A stretch of DNA of 64,000 nucleotides from Roseiarcus sp050010035 (GCA_050010035.1 JBEKLU010000006.1:1-64000); one strand, 5' to 3'; numbered from the stretch's first letter, positions 16,720 through 27,468 are shown. Numbers and translations are program-made. Notes: generated from the letters alone by a model not told the origin.

Positions 16720-17184
16720 ATGGGACGCATGATGCTGGGCAGATATTTCGAGGATTTCGTCGTGGGAGAGAAGCTGACGTCGGCGGGACGAACGATCGGC
16801 GAGAACACGATCGACTTGTTCGCTGGTCTGACCGGTGATTTCAGCGACGTCCACATGGACGCCGAGGTCATGAAGCAGACCGAGTTTGGCGGCCGGATCG
16901 GGCACGGAATCCTAGCGCTGGGCATCAGGCAAGGTCTGATGTGGCAGACGAACTACAATCTGGGCACGGCGGTCGCCACGCTCGGATGGGATAAGGTCAA
17001 ATTGTCGGCGCCCTTGAGGGCCGGCGACACGGTCCGCGCCTACTGGGCGATCGAGAGCAAACGCGAGAGCCGAAGCCGGCCGCACATGGGCATTCTGATG
17101 GAGGGCTGTCGTCTCGTGAATCGACGCAGCGAGATCGTGCTCAGCGGCGAGCATGTGCTGATGGTGCGGCGGCGGCCAGCATGA
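16720..17184 (+). CDS. MaoC-like (R)-enoyl-CoA hydratase
   Basis: Single hot-dog domain, 154 residues. The hydratase motif is GDFSDVHMDAEVMKQTEFGGRIGHGIL (split here as positions ~40-66), with catalytic Asp and His in the D(x)nH arrangement of MaoC hydratase 2. It would hydrate the enoyl-CoA from the dehydrogenase at 9045, giving the substrate for the Ltp2-like protein. I chose ATG 16720 (GGAG five bases upstream); ATG 16684 and 16729 are also possible. It is the last enzyme of the operon. Confidence 0.8.
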   Translation: MGRMMLGRYFEDFVVGEKLTSAGRTIGENTIDLFAGLTGDFSDVHMDAEVMKQTEFGGRIGHGILALGIRQGLMWQTNYNLGTAVATLGWDKVKLSAPLRAGDTVRAYWAIESKRESRSRPHMGILMEGCRLVNRRSEIVLSGEHVLMVRRRPA

Positions 17185-17238
17185 GCGGGCCGAACATTCT
17201 CGCCAAATCAGACGTATCGGAAATCAATGGGGCGATGA

Positions 17239-17976
17239 ATGTTGCTTGAGACGGGACCCGTAACCCTCCACTACCAGCTCGAACAGATTCTCAAGGAGCG
17301 AATTCAACGGCGAGAGTTTTCTCCCGGTCAGCTGCTGCCGACTGAGGAAGCGTTGTGCAAAGCTTACGGCGTGAGCCGCACGACCGTCCGCCGGGCGTTC
17401 GATTCTCTACTTGCGCAGCGCATCATCAACCGCCGCCGTGGCGTCGGCACCTTTGTCGCCGAGACGTCGGGGACGATGAGGTCGATGCGGCTCATGGGAT
17501 CCTTGGACGACCTGCTGACCTATCCCGGCCGACTATCCTATCGGGTGCTCTCCAGGACCGAGGCCGAGCCGCCGCCGATGATCGCCAAAGCGCTTGATCT
17601 CGTCGGCCCCGCCAAGGCCGTGTGCCTGGAGGTGGTCGGCAGTTTGGAGCGCGAGCCATTCGCGCATTCCAATTTCTACTTCCCGGACTGGGTCGGTTCG
17701 CTGGTTCACAAGGCCGACGCGAAGGTGGGCCTCCCAATAGTGCGGATCGTCGAACAGAAGATCAATCAGCGGGTCGTGCGGGCCGAGCAGATCGTGAAGC
17801 CGGCATTGGCAAACGCCGATACGGCGAAACACCTGGGCGTCAAGCCAAAGACCCCCTTGCTGGAAGTGGTCCGGACCTACTACGTCGCCACGGGCCGACC
17901 GGTCGAGGTCGCGGTGGTGAGATATCACCCGGAGCGATACAATTACTCCATCGAGCTCGTCACGACGCCGATGTGA
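17239..17976 (+). CDS. GntR-family transcription regulator, HutC subfamily
   Basis: A 245-residue regulator. The N-terminal winged helix-turn-helix (about 10-75) contains LPTEEALCKAYGVSRTTVRRAF and the wing RRRGVGTFV. The C-terminal UTRA ligand domain follows (about 95-240, ending RPVEVAVVRYHPERYNYSIEL). It lies 54 nt after the catabolic operon on the same strand. The GTTGTCATGACAAC palindromes at 3359 and 19591 fit a GntR protein, so it probably controls the operon and the minus-strand binding-protein gene. The effector may be an acyl-CoA or the free acid. Confidence 0.85.
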   Translation: MLLETGPVTLHYQLEQILKERIQRREFSPGQLLPTEEALCKAYGVSRTTVRRAFDSLLAQRIINRRRGVGTFVAETSGTMRSMRLMGSLDDLLTYPGRLSYRVLSRTEAEPPPMIAKALDLVGPAKAVCLEVVGSLEREPFAHSNFYFPDWVGSLVHKADAKVGLPIVRIVEQKINQRVVRAEQIVKPALANADTAKHLGVKPKTPLLEVVRTYYVATGRPVEVAVVRYHPERYNYSIELVTTPM

Positions 17977-18003
17977 GCGCGGCTGAACCAGTCATGTAGC
18001 GTT

Positions 18004-18085
18004 CGCGGTAGGGACGCTCATCTCTGAGCGCCCCCCGCACTGAACCGGACATGCCCGATTCGGGCATCCGGTTCCCGCCTTGGGT
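18004..18085 (-). mobile_element. 3' end of a group II intron (domains V and VI)
   Basis: Read on the minus strand, 18074-18042 forms the 33-nt domain V hairpin: GAACCGGATGCCC, a short loop, GGGCATGTCCGGTTC. The strand with the GG(A/U)UG pattern and its partner ACGUCCGG-type strand match bacterial class introns. It is followed by a second hairpin (18041 to about 18009, CGCTCAGAGATGAGCG) like domain VI, ending CCTAC near 18007. No maturase gene remains on the 5' side (toward 18180). It is an isolated 3' remnant just after the HutC gene. Confidence 0.65.
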
Positions 18086-18181
18086 GTTTGACGAACTCGT
18101 CACCCATCCGACGCGAAGGCGCCGTCGTATCTGGCTATCCGCGCGATGGACACGGACTTCCGCTCCCCCCGGCCGGCCGGA

Positions 18182-19453
18182 CTATTGTGCTTTGAGGTAC
18201 GGGCAGCCGCCTTCCGCAAGAGGCCGGAACGCCTCCTCTCCGGGGATCACGTCTATCTGTTCCAGGAGATCCCAGGGGCCCGTCGATTCGCTCGGCGTCT
18301 TGACGCGATATACGAGGAGATCGCGAATGACGCGGCCATCTTCGCGAATGTAGCCGTCCTTGGTCATGAAGTCGTTGATGCGCGTCGCTTTCATCTGCGC
18401 CATGACGCGTTGCGCGTCATCAGTTCCGGTCGCTTTGACCGCTTTGAGATAGTGCATGACGGCTCCGTATACGCTGGCCTGCAACCCGTTCGGCGGTTTG
18501 CCGAGGACGTCTTCAAACCGTTTGGAGAAGGCGCGAGCCTCCGCGTTCTGATCCCAGTTGAAAGTGTCCGCGAAGCTCAGTCCTTGCGCCGCCTTCAACC
18601 CGAGCGCATGCATGTTCGTCACGTGGGCGACGAACGCAACGATCTTGGCGCCCTGCTTGCGCGCGCCATATTCATCGAGCTGCTTGACCGCATTGACCAG
18701 ATCCTGGCCCGCATTGGCGAGAGCGATGACGTCCGCGCCCGACGCCATTGCCTGAAGAATGAAGGAGGAGAAATCCGCAGTGTCGGTGGGGTGCCGGACG
18801 CGGCCCACCACCTCGCCGCCGTTCGCCACGATCAATGCCGCGGCGCTTTCCTCCAGCGAGATGCCGAAGGAGTAGTTCGCGGTGATGAAAAACCACTTCT
18901 TTCCGCCCGCCCTGATCGTTGCCAGCACCGTGGCGCGTCCCATCGCGTAGTTGTCGTAGGTCCAATGGATTCCATTGGGCGAGCATTGGTCGCCGGTCAA
19001 TGCTGGAGCGCCGGCCGCGGTCGTGATGTTGATGCGGTTCTTTTCTTTGGTGAGGCGCTGCACCGCAAGCGCGACGGCGGAATTGCTGAGGCCGAAGATC
19101 GCGACAACATGTTCGACGTCGTACCACTGTCGGGCGACGGCGACCCCTACGTCGGCCTTGTTCTGATGGTCTCCTTCCACCACCTCGATCTTTCTGCCCA
19201 GGACCGTGCCGCCGAAATCCTCGACCGCCAGACGCGCGGCGAGGACATCGCCGGGGCCGGTATCGTCCGCCATGAAGCCGGACAGATCGTCGAGAACGCC
19301 GATCTTCACGGTATCGTTAGAGAACTGCGCCGCCGCCGGCGCGACGAACGGTCCGCCGATCATCGCGGCGCCGAACACCGCCACGGCCGTCGCACGACGG
19401 GCGATATCCTCAAGCGCCCGCGCACGGGCGAAGCACCAACCCAAGCTCTGCAT
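18182..19453 (-). CDS. Periplasmic substrate-binding protein, branched-chain amino acid type
   Basis: A 423-residue Peripla_BP_6 protein. It has a twin-arginine-like basic N-terminus, a hydrophobic stretch and cleavage near APAAAQ-FSND. The mature start NDTVKIGVLDDLSGFMADDT is canonical. ATG 19453 has a GGGGGGAAAG ribosome site; a longer in-frame start at 19582 is less likely. It has no adjacent permease genes, so it may feed livHMGF of the left operon. The operator-like palindrome at 19591 is upstream. It resembles the binding protein at 49591 along its length. Confidence 0.85.
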   Translation of the reverse strand: MQSLGWCFARARALEDIARRATAVAVFGAAMIGGPFVAPAAAQFSNDTVKIGVLDDLSGFMADDTGPGDVLAARLAVEDFGGTVLGRKIEVVEGDHQNKADVGVAVARQWYDVEHVVAIFGLSNSAVALAVQRLTKEKNRINITTAAGAPALTGDQCSPNGIHWTYDNYAMGRATVLATIRAGGKKWFFITANYSFGISLEESAAALIVANGGEVVGRVRHPTDTADFSSFILQAMASGADVIALANAGQDLVNAVKQLDEYGARKQGAKIVAFVAHVTNMHALGLKAAQGLSFADTFNWDQNAEARAFSKRFEDVLGKPPNGLQASVYGAVMHYLKAVKATGTDDAQRVMAQMKATRINDFMTKDGYIREDGRVIRDLLVYRVKTPSESTGPWDLLEQIDVIPGEEAFRPLAEGGCPYLKAQ

Positions 19454-19590
19454 CGCTTTCCCCCCTGGAATGGTCGCGTCCGGTGCCGCTGATGTGACGA
19501 ACGCCTCGATTGCGCCGTCTCCGATCGAACCAGCTCGCCATATCTTTTCCAGACACCAACAAGGCCAGTGGCCAAAGATCATGTTGGCAT

Positions 19591-19604
19591 GTTGTCATGA
19601 TAAC
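19591..19604. promoter_or_regulatory. GntR-type operator copy upstream of the orphan binding-protein gene
   Basis: GTTGTCATGATAAC differs in one base from the perfect palindrome at 3359-3372. It lies about 140 bp upstream of the start at 19453. The flanks CATG...CC are also shared. I could not pick a convincing -35/-10 pair here. Confidence 0.6.
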
Positions 19605-19611
19605 CATTAAC

Positions 19612-19891
19612 GGCAGGGCCGCAATGAAATTCTTCAGCCAGATTTCGCGGGGTCTGGATTCGCGGGGATTTTTCGATAGCGGACGCGCCGATGGCTGTCG
19701 CGAAACGTCCTGGTGAGGCTCTCGCCGGATCTTGGGCGCTGGCGCTGAAGTCGGTCATCGACCGCGTATTCGGAACACCGGACGAACTGAGGGACTTTCT
19801 TACCCGGCTTGGTCTCAGCGCGCCTGAACCAGCCCCGCCCGGCAGATTCCTGGCGCTGGTCCCGCAAAGACGGCGACCGAATTTTTCGCGT
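19612..19891. other. Intergenic stretch without a recognised gene
   Basis: Between the binding-protein promoter region and the stop of the cyclase gene I see no supported gene. A plus frame beginning at 19691 (MAVAKRPGEALAGSW) has no recognisable domain and runs on antisense to the cyclase gene. A short direct repeat TTCGCGGGG occurs at about 19645 and 19662. Confidence 0.4.
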
Positions 19892-20962
19892 CTACACGGT
19901 CGCGACCGGCGTGGCTGGCGATCCGACGGCGCCGGGCAGCCGAAGCGGCGGCGCGGTAAGAAGAAACGACCAGCGTCCGTTCGCCCGCAACCACTTCACC
20001 AACTCGGCGAAGTGCCACAGTTCGCCCAGATGGAGGCCGAGCTTGAAAAGGCAGTGGGCGTGCAGGGGCAGGCCGGGGTAACGTTCGCCCTCGCCTGCCC
20101 GGGCCGGATACGCCTCGACGGCGTAATTGTCGGCGCAAATTGCGACGACGCCCGAGTCGGTGATCCATTGCAACAGCTTCTTATCGCGCCCGTCGAGCAC
20201 CGCGCACGAATTGGCCAGCACAGCGCCATCGGGACGCTTGTTCATTTCGAGGATGACGTCCGCGAAGCCGGTGTACATACACAAGAAATCACCGCTCTCG
20301 ACGCTCGCGCCCTGGCTGTCGAGTGCAGCCATCAGCCCGTCGTAACCCACCAAAGTGCGCGCGTGGCCGTGCAGACGCTCCAGGTCGACCATCACCCCGC
20401 GACCTTGCACACTAGTGACGGCGAGCCGCTCGACCCCGATCGCCTTGGCGCCCCAGCCGCCATCGGCATCGTCGGGGCCGATCATGTCGACGCCGCCGCG
20501 AAAGCCGTTGTAGTACACTCTCTCGGCAACGCCATCGCCATCGGCGTCGAACATCTGGCCCACTTGGCCGAGGCCGTCCCACTGTGTGGAGTATTGGCTG
20601 TAAAGCATTATCGCCTCATCGCACACCACATCGGTGTAAGAACCGCAAACGTTAGACATTTCATAATTATAATTATATCCGTCGCCGCGCCGCTCGTGGA
20701 AAAATCTCGGTTCATTGCGGTGGCTGGACAGGGCGTTGCCACCTGGGTAGTCCCGCGGAAGACTCGGGCGGAACACGATGCCGCACTCCACTTCGCGGAT
20801 TGCCCGCAGCCGTGTCTGCGGCGTCAGCAGATTCATGCGGCCGATCTGGTCATCGCAGCCGAAATCACCCCAGTTCGATCCCTCGGGGCTCTGCTTCCAA
20901 CGAGGATTGTTCGTTGCGGTTGTTCCGTTTGGTTGCGCACGATTCAACGCACTTCGACGCAC
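19892..20962 (-). CDS. Cyclase-family hydrolase (PF04199-like)
   Basis: A 356-residue protein. The segments SNWGDFGCDDQIGRMNLLTPQ near the N-terminus, ending in GLPLHAHCLFKLGLHLGELWHF, are typical of larger cyclase-family/kynurenine-formamidase-like enzymes. It is longer than the cyclase at 8218 and only distantly similar. Metal-ligand residues of the HxGTHxD type are not obvious in the usual place, so activity is uncertain. It is divergent from the SDR at 21140 with 177 bp between them. Confidence 0.65.
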   Translation of the reverse strand: MRRSALNRAQPNGTTATNNPRWKQSPEGSNWGDFGCDDQIGRMNLLTPQTRLRAIREVECGIVFRPSLPRDYPGGNALSSHRNEPRFFHERRGDGYNYNYEMSNVCGSYTDVVCDEAIMLYSQYSTQWDGLGQVGQMFDADGDGVAERVYYNGFRGGVDMIGPDDADGGWGAKAIGVERLAVTSVQGRGVMVDLERLHGHARTLVGYDGLMAALDSQGASVESGDFLCMYTGFADVILEMNKRPDGAVLANSCAVLDGRDKKLLQWITDSGVVAICADNYAVEAYPARAGEGERYPGLPLHAHCLFKLGLHLGELWHFAELVKWLRANGRWSFLLTAPPLRLPGAVGSPATPVATV

Positions 20963-21139
20963 TCCTGCCCCGAGACGCTCATATTGCCAATCGGCCTTGG
21001 CGTGATCCTTGTAGTGGACGTCTCTCCAAACTGGTATCCAAGACAGGCGGCCGACGGCGCCAGAATCCCGACATCCGCCGTGACGACTTGGCCGGCGGCC
21101 GGCAAGCTCTCAACCATTTGCGTAGGGGGGGACGAAGCA

Positions 21140-21904
21140 ATGAAGTCAAGCGAACGGATCGCCGTCGTAACTGGAGCCGGGGCGGGGATCGGATTGGCTG
21201 TCGCCGAACGGTTCTGCGAGACGGGATTGCGGACAATTTTGGTCGGGCGCTCGCCCAATGTCCTGGACGCCGCGCGCTCGATCCAGGAGCGAAGAAAGGG
21301 TGCGGCGGAAGGATTTCTCGCCGACCTCGGTCACGAGGCGGAAATCGACCGCTTCATGGACGCTATCAGAGAGCGATACGGCCGCGTCGACGTGCTGGTG
21401 AACAACGCCGGTATCCATCCCAAGAAAGAGGGGGGCGGCAAGCCGTTGACGGAAGAAATTTCGCCGGCGCAATGGGCCGAGGTGCTGGCGATCAATCTTA
21501 CGGCGCCCTTTCTCCTCTGCCGTGCGGTGCTTCCGATGATGAAGGAGCTGCGGTGGGGGCGAATCGTCAATGTCTCCTCGCGCGGAGGAAGGATGGCGTC
21601 GCCCGTCGTCGCCGCTCACTACGCTTCGTCGAAGGCGGGAATGATCGGTCTGACCCGCGTTGTCGCGCTGGAGGCGGCGTCTTCGAACATCACGGTGAAC
21701 TGCGTGGCGCCCGGCCCGGTCACCAGCTCGATGTCGATGGAAACCTCAGCGGCGATGCGGGAGACCCTTACCAAGAGCATCCCGGTGGGGCGGTATGGCG
21801 AACCGCATGAAGTCGCCGCCGTCGTCGCCTTCCTGGTATCCGATGCGGCGGCGTTCATGACCGGAGCGATTCTCGACGTCAACGGGGGAGCCTTTATGCC
21901 GTGA
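21140..21904 (+). CDS. Short-chain dehydrogenase/reductase
   Basis: A 254-residue SDR. The Rossmann motif is TGAGAGIGLAVAERF, NNAGIHP follows, the catalytic Ser is in NVSSRGGRM, the YASSK pair is present and the C-terminus is MTGAILDVNGGAFMP. The start ATG 21140 has a GGGGGG ribosome site. A longer open frame from 19691 is antisense to the cyclase and is not the real start. It is probably an NAD(P) alcohol dehydrogenase or FabG-like reductase; substrate unknown. Confidence 0.85.
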   Translation: MKSSERIAVVTGAGAGIGLAVAERFCETGLRTILVGRSPNVLDAARSIQERRKGAAEGFLADLGHEAEIDRFMDAIRERYGRVDVLVNNAGIHPKKEGGGKPLTEEISPAQWAEVLAINLTAPFLLCRAVLPMMKELRWGRIVNVSSRGGRMASPVVAAHYASSKAGMIGLTRVVALEAASSNITVNCVAPGPVTSSMSMETSAAMRETLTKSIPVGRYGEPHEVAAVVAFLVSDAAAFMTGAILDVNGGAFMP

Positions 21905-21939
21905 AAGCGGCTGCCGGAGGAACCGGGGCATCCTTCTGA

Positions 21940-22401
21940 TCCACATCGTCACCGTCAGGAGTGCGGAAAGGCGGAGAATTTGCGGTTCATTTTGGCGGAT
22001 CGCGTCGACAAATTTCTGCGGCGACACGTCGGCGCCGAGGACATGAACCTTGAATCCGGCGCCCTCCAGCATCGAGACCACGAGGTTCTTGCCGATGTCG
22101 TGGAGGTCCCCCTGAACGTTTCCGGCGACGATCACGCCGGATGGCTTCGCCCCTGCGGCCGCCAGCAGTGGCCGGAGGGGCTCCATGGCCGCCTTCATCG
22201 CCCGCCGCGCCAGCAGGAGCTCCGGGACAAAGCACTCCTCTTCTTGGAAGAGCTTGCCACCTCATCCATCGCGGGAATCATGGTGTCTGCGATCAACGCC
22301 AGCGGGTCCGCGCCCGCTTCGATCTCCTCGCATACGGTCGACTGCGCGAGCGTAGCCTTCCCATCCACAATTGCGTCGTAAAGCCTCTGGGATAACGCCA
22401 T
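21940..22401 (-). pseudogene. Corrinoid (cobalamin-binding) methyltransferase protein, frameshifted and truncated
   Basis: The start MALSQRLYDAIVDGKATLAQ and TMIPAMDEV is the N-terminal helical cap of MtbC/MtaC-like corrinoid proteins. At about 22259 one G appears to be missing: GTGGCAAG, where GTGGGCAAG would keep frame. The match then resumes in another frame: LFQEEECFVPELLLARRAMK, then GNVQGDLHDIGKNLVVSMLEGAGF with the DxHxxG cobalamin ligand His. After LSALLTVTM (about 21940) homology stops, so the C-terminal half is lost. The gene is broken at least twice. Confidence 0.8.
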
Positions 22402-22755
22402 CGTCGCTCACTCCGATCCACTCCGATCGTGTCCCCACTGGTGGTGCAGCACTTCGGGAGCAAGCCGCTCGCGAAGCGCGCCCCTCATGGCGCACCCAAG
22501 CGCCGGCATTTGAGCTCGAGCGCTCAAAGTGAAGACCCATATGCGAAGTGGCGCCGTCGCGGGAATGGTCGGAGTTTGAAGGTGGCGCAAACTCCGTCTT
22601 GTGAAAGCAAACCAGAATCGGCGTTAGCGCGCCGAATGTGATTCAGCCCCGAACTTTGATCCCTCTATCCTATTCGCGATGGTCGCCAGTTTACGCCCTC
22701 GACTCCCTGCGGCGCTTGTCCTGTCGGGCCGACGGGCGCGTGAGACGCAAACGAG
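22402..22755. other. Decayed stretch without an intact gene
   Basis: Nothing recognisable and intact is seen between the corrinoid-protein start and the SDR relic. Short frames on both strands have no known motifs. With the three adjacent remnants it looks like a region of gene loss. Confidence 0.5.
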
Positions 22756-22887
22756 GCCGCGGCTCGATTGTCAATCGCGGACTTTCTCAGGCTCACGACG
22801 ACAGGTCCAAAGCCGGCCTCGTTCATTTTACCAAGAATCTTGCCATGGAATGGGTCGGACGCGCTCGCCTGAGATTGGCGATACATC
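22756..22887 (+). pseudogene. Short-chain dehydrogenase remnant
   Basis: About 44 codons read GSIVN...RSKAGLVHFTKNLAMEW, the SDR segment spanning the catalytic Lys (SKAG) and the following helix. The Tyr-containing part and everything else are missing or degenerate. It is a small relic in a decayed stretch. Confidence 0.6.
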
Positions 22888-22959
22888 ATTGCTCGTCTGG
22901 TCGAGGCGGACTGGCGTCGAGAAGCGAACGCCGTATGGCGTTGTGTCCGACAGAAGGCC

Positions 22960-23036
22960 CCCCTACGCCCGTCATAATTGGCCAGGCGCGCGAACAGCGC
23001 GTCTGGCTTGTCGATCGTGTGGATCGCGAACGCCAT
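22960..23036 (-). pseudogene. YciI-like N-terminal remnant
   Basis: The minus-strand frame from 23036 reads MAFAIHTIDKPDALFARLAN, like the start of YciI-family small enzymes (about 95 residues). Similarity ends after about 25 residues. It lies just beyond the stop of the binding-protein gene at 23048. Confidence 0.45.
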
Positions 23037-23047
23037 CGGTTCGCTCT

Positions 23048-24007
23048 TCATTTGGCGACTTGATCCCAGGTCGGGCAATTCAGTTGATCGAGGGGAACGT
23101 CGTAGGCGCTCAAATTCGTTTTATCGATGACGGTGGTAGGCAGCGTCACATTGCTCGGAACCGCTTCGTGCCGGAGATATCGGATGGCGATCATCATGCC
23201 GATGCAACCCTGCCCGAAGCCGTTGTACGAGCCCGTCGCGAGTATCTTGCCGGCCTTGATGGCGTCGATCGCTTCCTTGGTTCCGTTGATCCCGACGATC
23301 AGCGCTTTGCTACCGACCTCGGCTAACGCGTCCATGGCGCCGATCGCCTCGGCGTCGTTGGCCGCCATCACGCCCGCGACGTTCGGGTTGGATTGCAAGA
23401 GATTTTCCATGACCTGGAGCGCCTGCAGCCGCTGGTAGTTGCCTGTTTGCGAAGCGACGAGTTGCACGCCGGGAAACTCCTTGATGGCGTCCTGGAAGCC
23501 CCGGAGCCGGTCCTGCGCCGTCAGAGAACCGCGAACGCCCTCGATGATGACGACCTCGCCCTTGCCGCCCATCGCCTTCAGCATGGCGAGACCGGTCTCT
23601 TTTGCAATCGTATAGTCGTCGAGGCCGACGAATGCGATGAAATCGCCGCCTTTGCTGTGATCGGTGATGTTGACGACCGGGATCTTGGCGGCGTTGATTT
23701 TTTCCACCCCCGGCACGATCGCCTTGGAGTCGACCGGCACCATTACGATCGCGTCGGGCTTCTTGACGATCACGTCGTCGATCTGGCTCATCTGCTCGGG
23801 GATGCTGTCGGGCTGCGTCGGCACGTATTGCAGCACTTTCGCGTGCATGGCCTGCGCCGCCTTCTCCGCGCCGACGCGCTCGGCTTGAAAGAACGGGTTC
23901 GTCTGGTTCTTGGTCAGGACGGCGATCGTCTCGTTGTCGGCATAGGCGTGGCCGGTGAAAGCCGCAGCGATGCCCGCTGCGAGCATCGTCGTAATGGAAC
24001 GCTTCAT
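23048..24007 (-). CDS. Ribose-type (RbsB-like) sugar-binding protein
   Basis: A 319-residue periplasmic-binding protein (Peripla_BP_4). The signal peptide MKRSITTMLAAGIAAAFTGH is cleaved near AYA-DN. The body has the CUT2 pattern AVLTKNQTNPFFQAERVGAE, DAIVMVPVDSKAIVPGVEKI and GVMAANDAEAIGAMDAL. It is the last gene of a minus-strand operon with two permeases and a double ATPase. A GGGAGG ribosome site precedes ATG 24007. The ligand is unknown; a GlcD-like oxidase in the same operon suggests a sugar acid or hydroxy acid. Confidence 0.9.
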   Translation of the reverse strand: MKRSITTMLAAGIAAAFTGHAYADNETIAVLTKNQTNPFFQAERVGAEKAAQAMHAKVLQYVPTQPDSIPEQMSQIDDVIVKKPDAIVMVPVDSKAIVPGVEKINAAKIPVVNITDHSKGGDFIAFVGLDDYTIAKETGLAMLKAMGGKGEVVIIEGVRGSLTAQDRLRGFQDAIKEFPGVQLVASQTGNYQRLQALQVMENLLQSNPNVAGVMAANDAEAIGAMDALAEVGSKALIVGINGTKEAIDAIKAGKILATGSYNGFGQGCIGMMIAIRYLRHEAVPSNVTLPTTVIDKTNLSAYDVPLDQLNCPTWDQVAK

Positions 24008-24029
24008 TTCGTTTCCTCCCTTTGCAGAA

Positions 24030-24998
24030 TTAGGCGCGGCGACGACCGCCGTGCAGATCGAGTCCGACGGCGACGATGATGATCACGCCGGTGACCAGCG
24101 GCTGCCAGTTGGCGCCGATATGCAATAGGTTCATGCCGTTGAGCACGAGCGTGAGCAGCAAGGCGCCGACGAAGGTGCCCGTCAGCGTTCCGACGCCGCC
24201 GAACAGCGAGGCGCCGCCGATCAGAACCGCCGCTATGGCGGGCAAAGTCAGGCTGCCGCCGACATCGGCCTCCGCCGAATTCAGGCGCGCGAGAAACACC
24301 AGCGCCGCGAACCCCGCCGTCACGCCGCTCAGCGTGTAGACGAGCACGAGCCGGCGCTTCACCGGCACGCCCGACAGGCGCGCGGAAATCGGATTGGCTC
24401 CGATCGCATAGATCTGCTGCCCCCAGACGCTGCGCTGCGTGAACAATGTGCCGATCAGCAGGAGAAGGCCCATCGCGAGCACGGGGATCGGGGCCCCAAG
24501 CAGATAGCCGTTGCCGAGCAAGCGGAAGCCCGGCGAAAAGCCATAGACCGTGCTGCCCGCCATATAGGTGTACGTGAGGCCCTGCAGCACCCAGAGCATG
24601 CCATAGGTTGCGATGAACGAAGGGAGGCGCAGCAGGCTCACCATCAGCCCGTTCAGCAGGCCGACGCCGCCCCCGACCGCGAGCGCGATCACCACGCCAA
24701 GCAACGGTTCGTCCGTCGCTTTGATCGCCGTTCCCGCCAGACAGGCGGCTAACCCGATGGTCGCGCCGATCGACAGATCGAGGCCGGCGGTGATCACCAC
24801 CAACGTCAGGCCGGACGCCATGAAAAACAGCAAAGCCGCCTGACGAAGCACGTTCAAGAGATTGACCGGGCTGAGAAATGCGTTGCTGAGCAGGCTCAGC
24901 GCAACTCCGATCGCGATCACGGCGAGCAGGCGTACGCCGAGGCGCACGAGTTCGGGCGCCAACACCAAACGCGATGTCGGGGCGGCGGCGCTGCTCAC
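24030..24998 (-). CDS. Ribose-type ABC permease (RbsC-like)
   Basis: A 322-residue inner-membrane permease with eight or more helices. The family motif GLTLVVITAGLDLSIGATIGL is present, as is the coupling region YAIGANPISARLSGV. GTG 24998 overlaps the stop of the upstream permease (GTGA) and has GGAG upstream, so I prefer it to ATG 25061. Confidence 0.9.
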   Translation of the reverse strand: MSSAAAPTSRLVLAPELVRLGVRLLAVIAIGVALSLLSNAFLSPVNLLNVLRQAALLFFMASGLTLVVITAGLDLSIGATIGLAACLAGTAIKATDEPLLGVVIALAVGGGVGLLNGLMVSLLRLPSFIATYGMLWVLQGLTYTYMAGSTVYGFSPGFRLLGNGYLLGAPIPVLAMGLLLLIGTLFTQRSVWGQQIYAIGANPISARLSGVPVKRRLVLVYTLSGVTAGFAALVFLARLNSAEADVGGSLTLPAIAAVLIGGASLFGGVGTLTGTFVGALLLTLVLNGMNLLHIGANWQPLVTGVIIIVAVGLDLHGGRRRA

Positions 24999-25938
24999 GG
25001 CGTCTCCTTCCGCAAAGCTTCGAAGAGGAAAATGAGAATGACGAGCAGCCCGATGCAGCAAACCTGCAGGGCCGAGGGGATCGTAAGCAGATTCAGGCCG
25101 TTATGCAGAACGCCGATCGTCAGAACCCCGAGCAATGTGCCGGGCAGCCAACCATTGCCCTTTTCGAACGAGGTGCCGCCCAGCGCCACGGCCGCGATCG
25201 CGTCGAACTCCATGCCGACGCCCGCCGTCGGGTGGCCGGCGTTCAACCGCGCCGTCAGCAGCAATCCGGCAAAGCCTGCACAAGCGCCGGCGAGCGCATA
25301 GACAAGGATCAGCATGACCCGCCAATTGACGCCGGCGAGCGCGAGCGCCTCCCTGTTGCCGCCCAGCGCGATCACGTAAGTTCCAAAGCGCGTGCGGTAA
25401 AGGAGCGCGTGCATGAGGAGATAGGCCGCGATCATCAGCAGAATGGGCAAAGGCGCGCCGAGCACACGGCCCTCATAGACGAAATCAACGCTTGGAGGGA
25501 TGCCGGTGATGCTTTGCCCGTCGCTGACGATCAAGGCCAACCCCTGAGCAATGCCGAGCATGCCGAGCGTCGCGACGAAAGGCGGGATTCGCACAAACGC
25601 AATCAATATTCCGTTCACCGCGCCAAGCGCGGCGCCGACCGTCAGCCCGGCCGCCACGGCGAGCGATACGGAGCCGGTCGCGACCACCACCTGGGCAAGA
25701 ACGACGGAGGCGAGCGACAGCACGGCGCCGATGGAGAGATCAAGGCCTTCCGTCATGACGACGAAGGTCATCGGCAGCGCGAGCAAGAGCAGAACGCTGG
25801 ATTGCAACGCAATGTTGGTGAGATTGGCGGCAGTCGTGAAATCGCGTGCGCCCAACGCGAAGCCGACCAGTATCGCCGCCAATATGGCGAGAAGGCCAGG
25901 CGCGCGTAGAACGCGCCGCGGCTTCAAAGCGAGGGCGG

Positions 25939-25942
<4 letters not shown>
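24995..25942 (-). CDS. Ribose-type ABC permease (RbsC-like)
   Basis: A 315-residue permease. It has the TFVVMTEGLDLSIGAVLSLA motif and the loop YVIALGGNREALALAGV. It is paralogous to the downstream permease, so the channel is probably a heterodimer. It overlaps the ATPase stop by four bases (ATGA). Confidence 0.9.

Positions 25943-27464
<1,522 letters not shown>

Positions 27465-27468
<4 letters not shown>

Noticed and set aside
19691..21139. Possible N-terminal extension of the SDR at 21140
   Set aside because: It is antisense to the cyclase gene and the SDR has a normal start and ribosome site at 21140.
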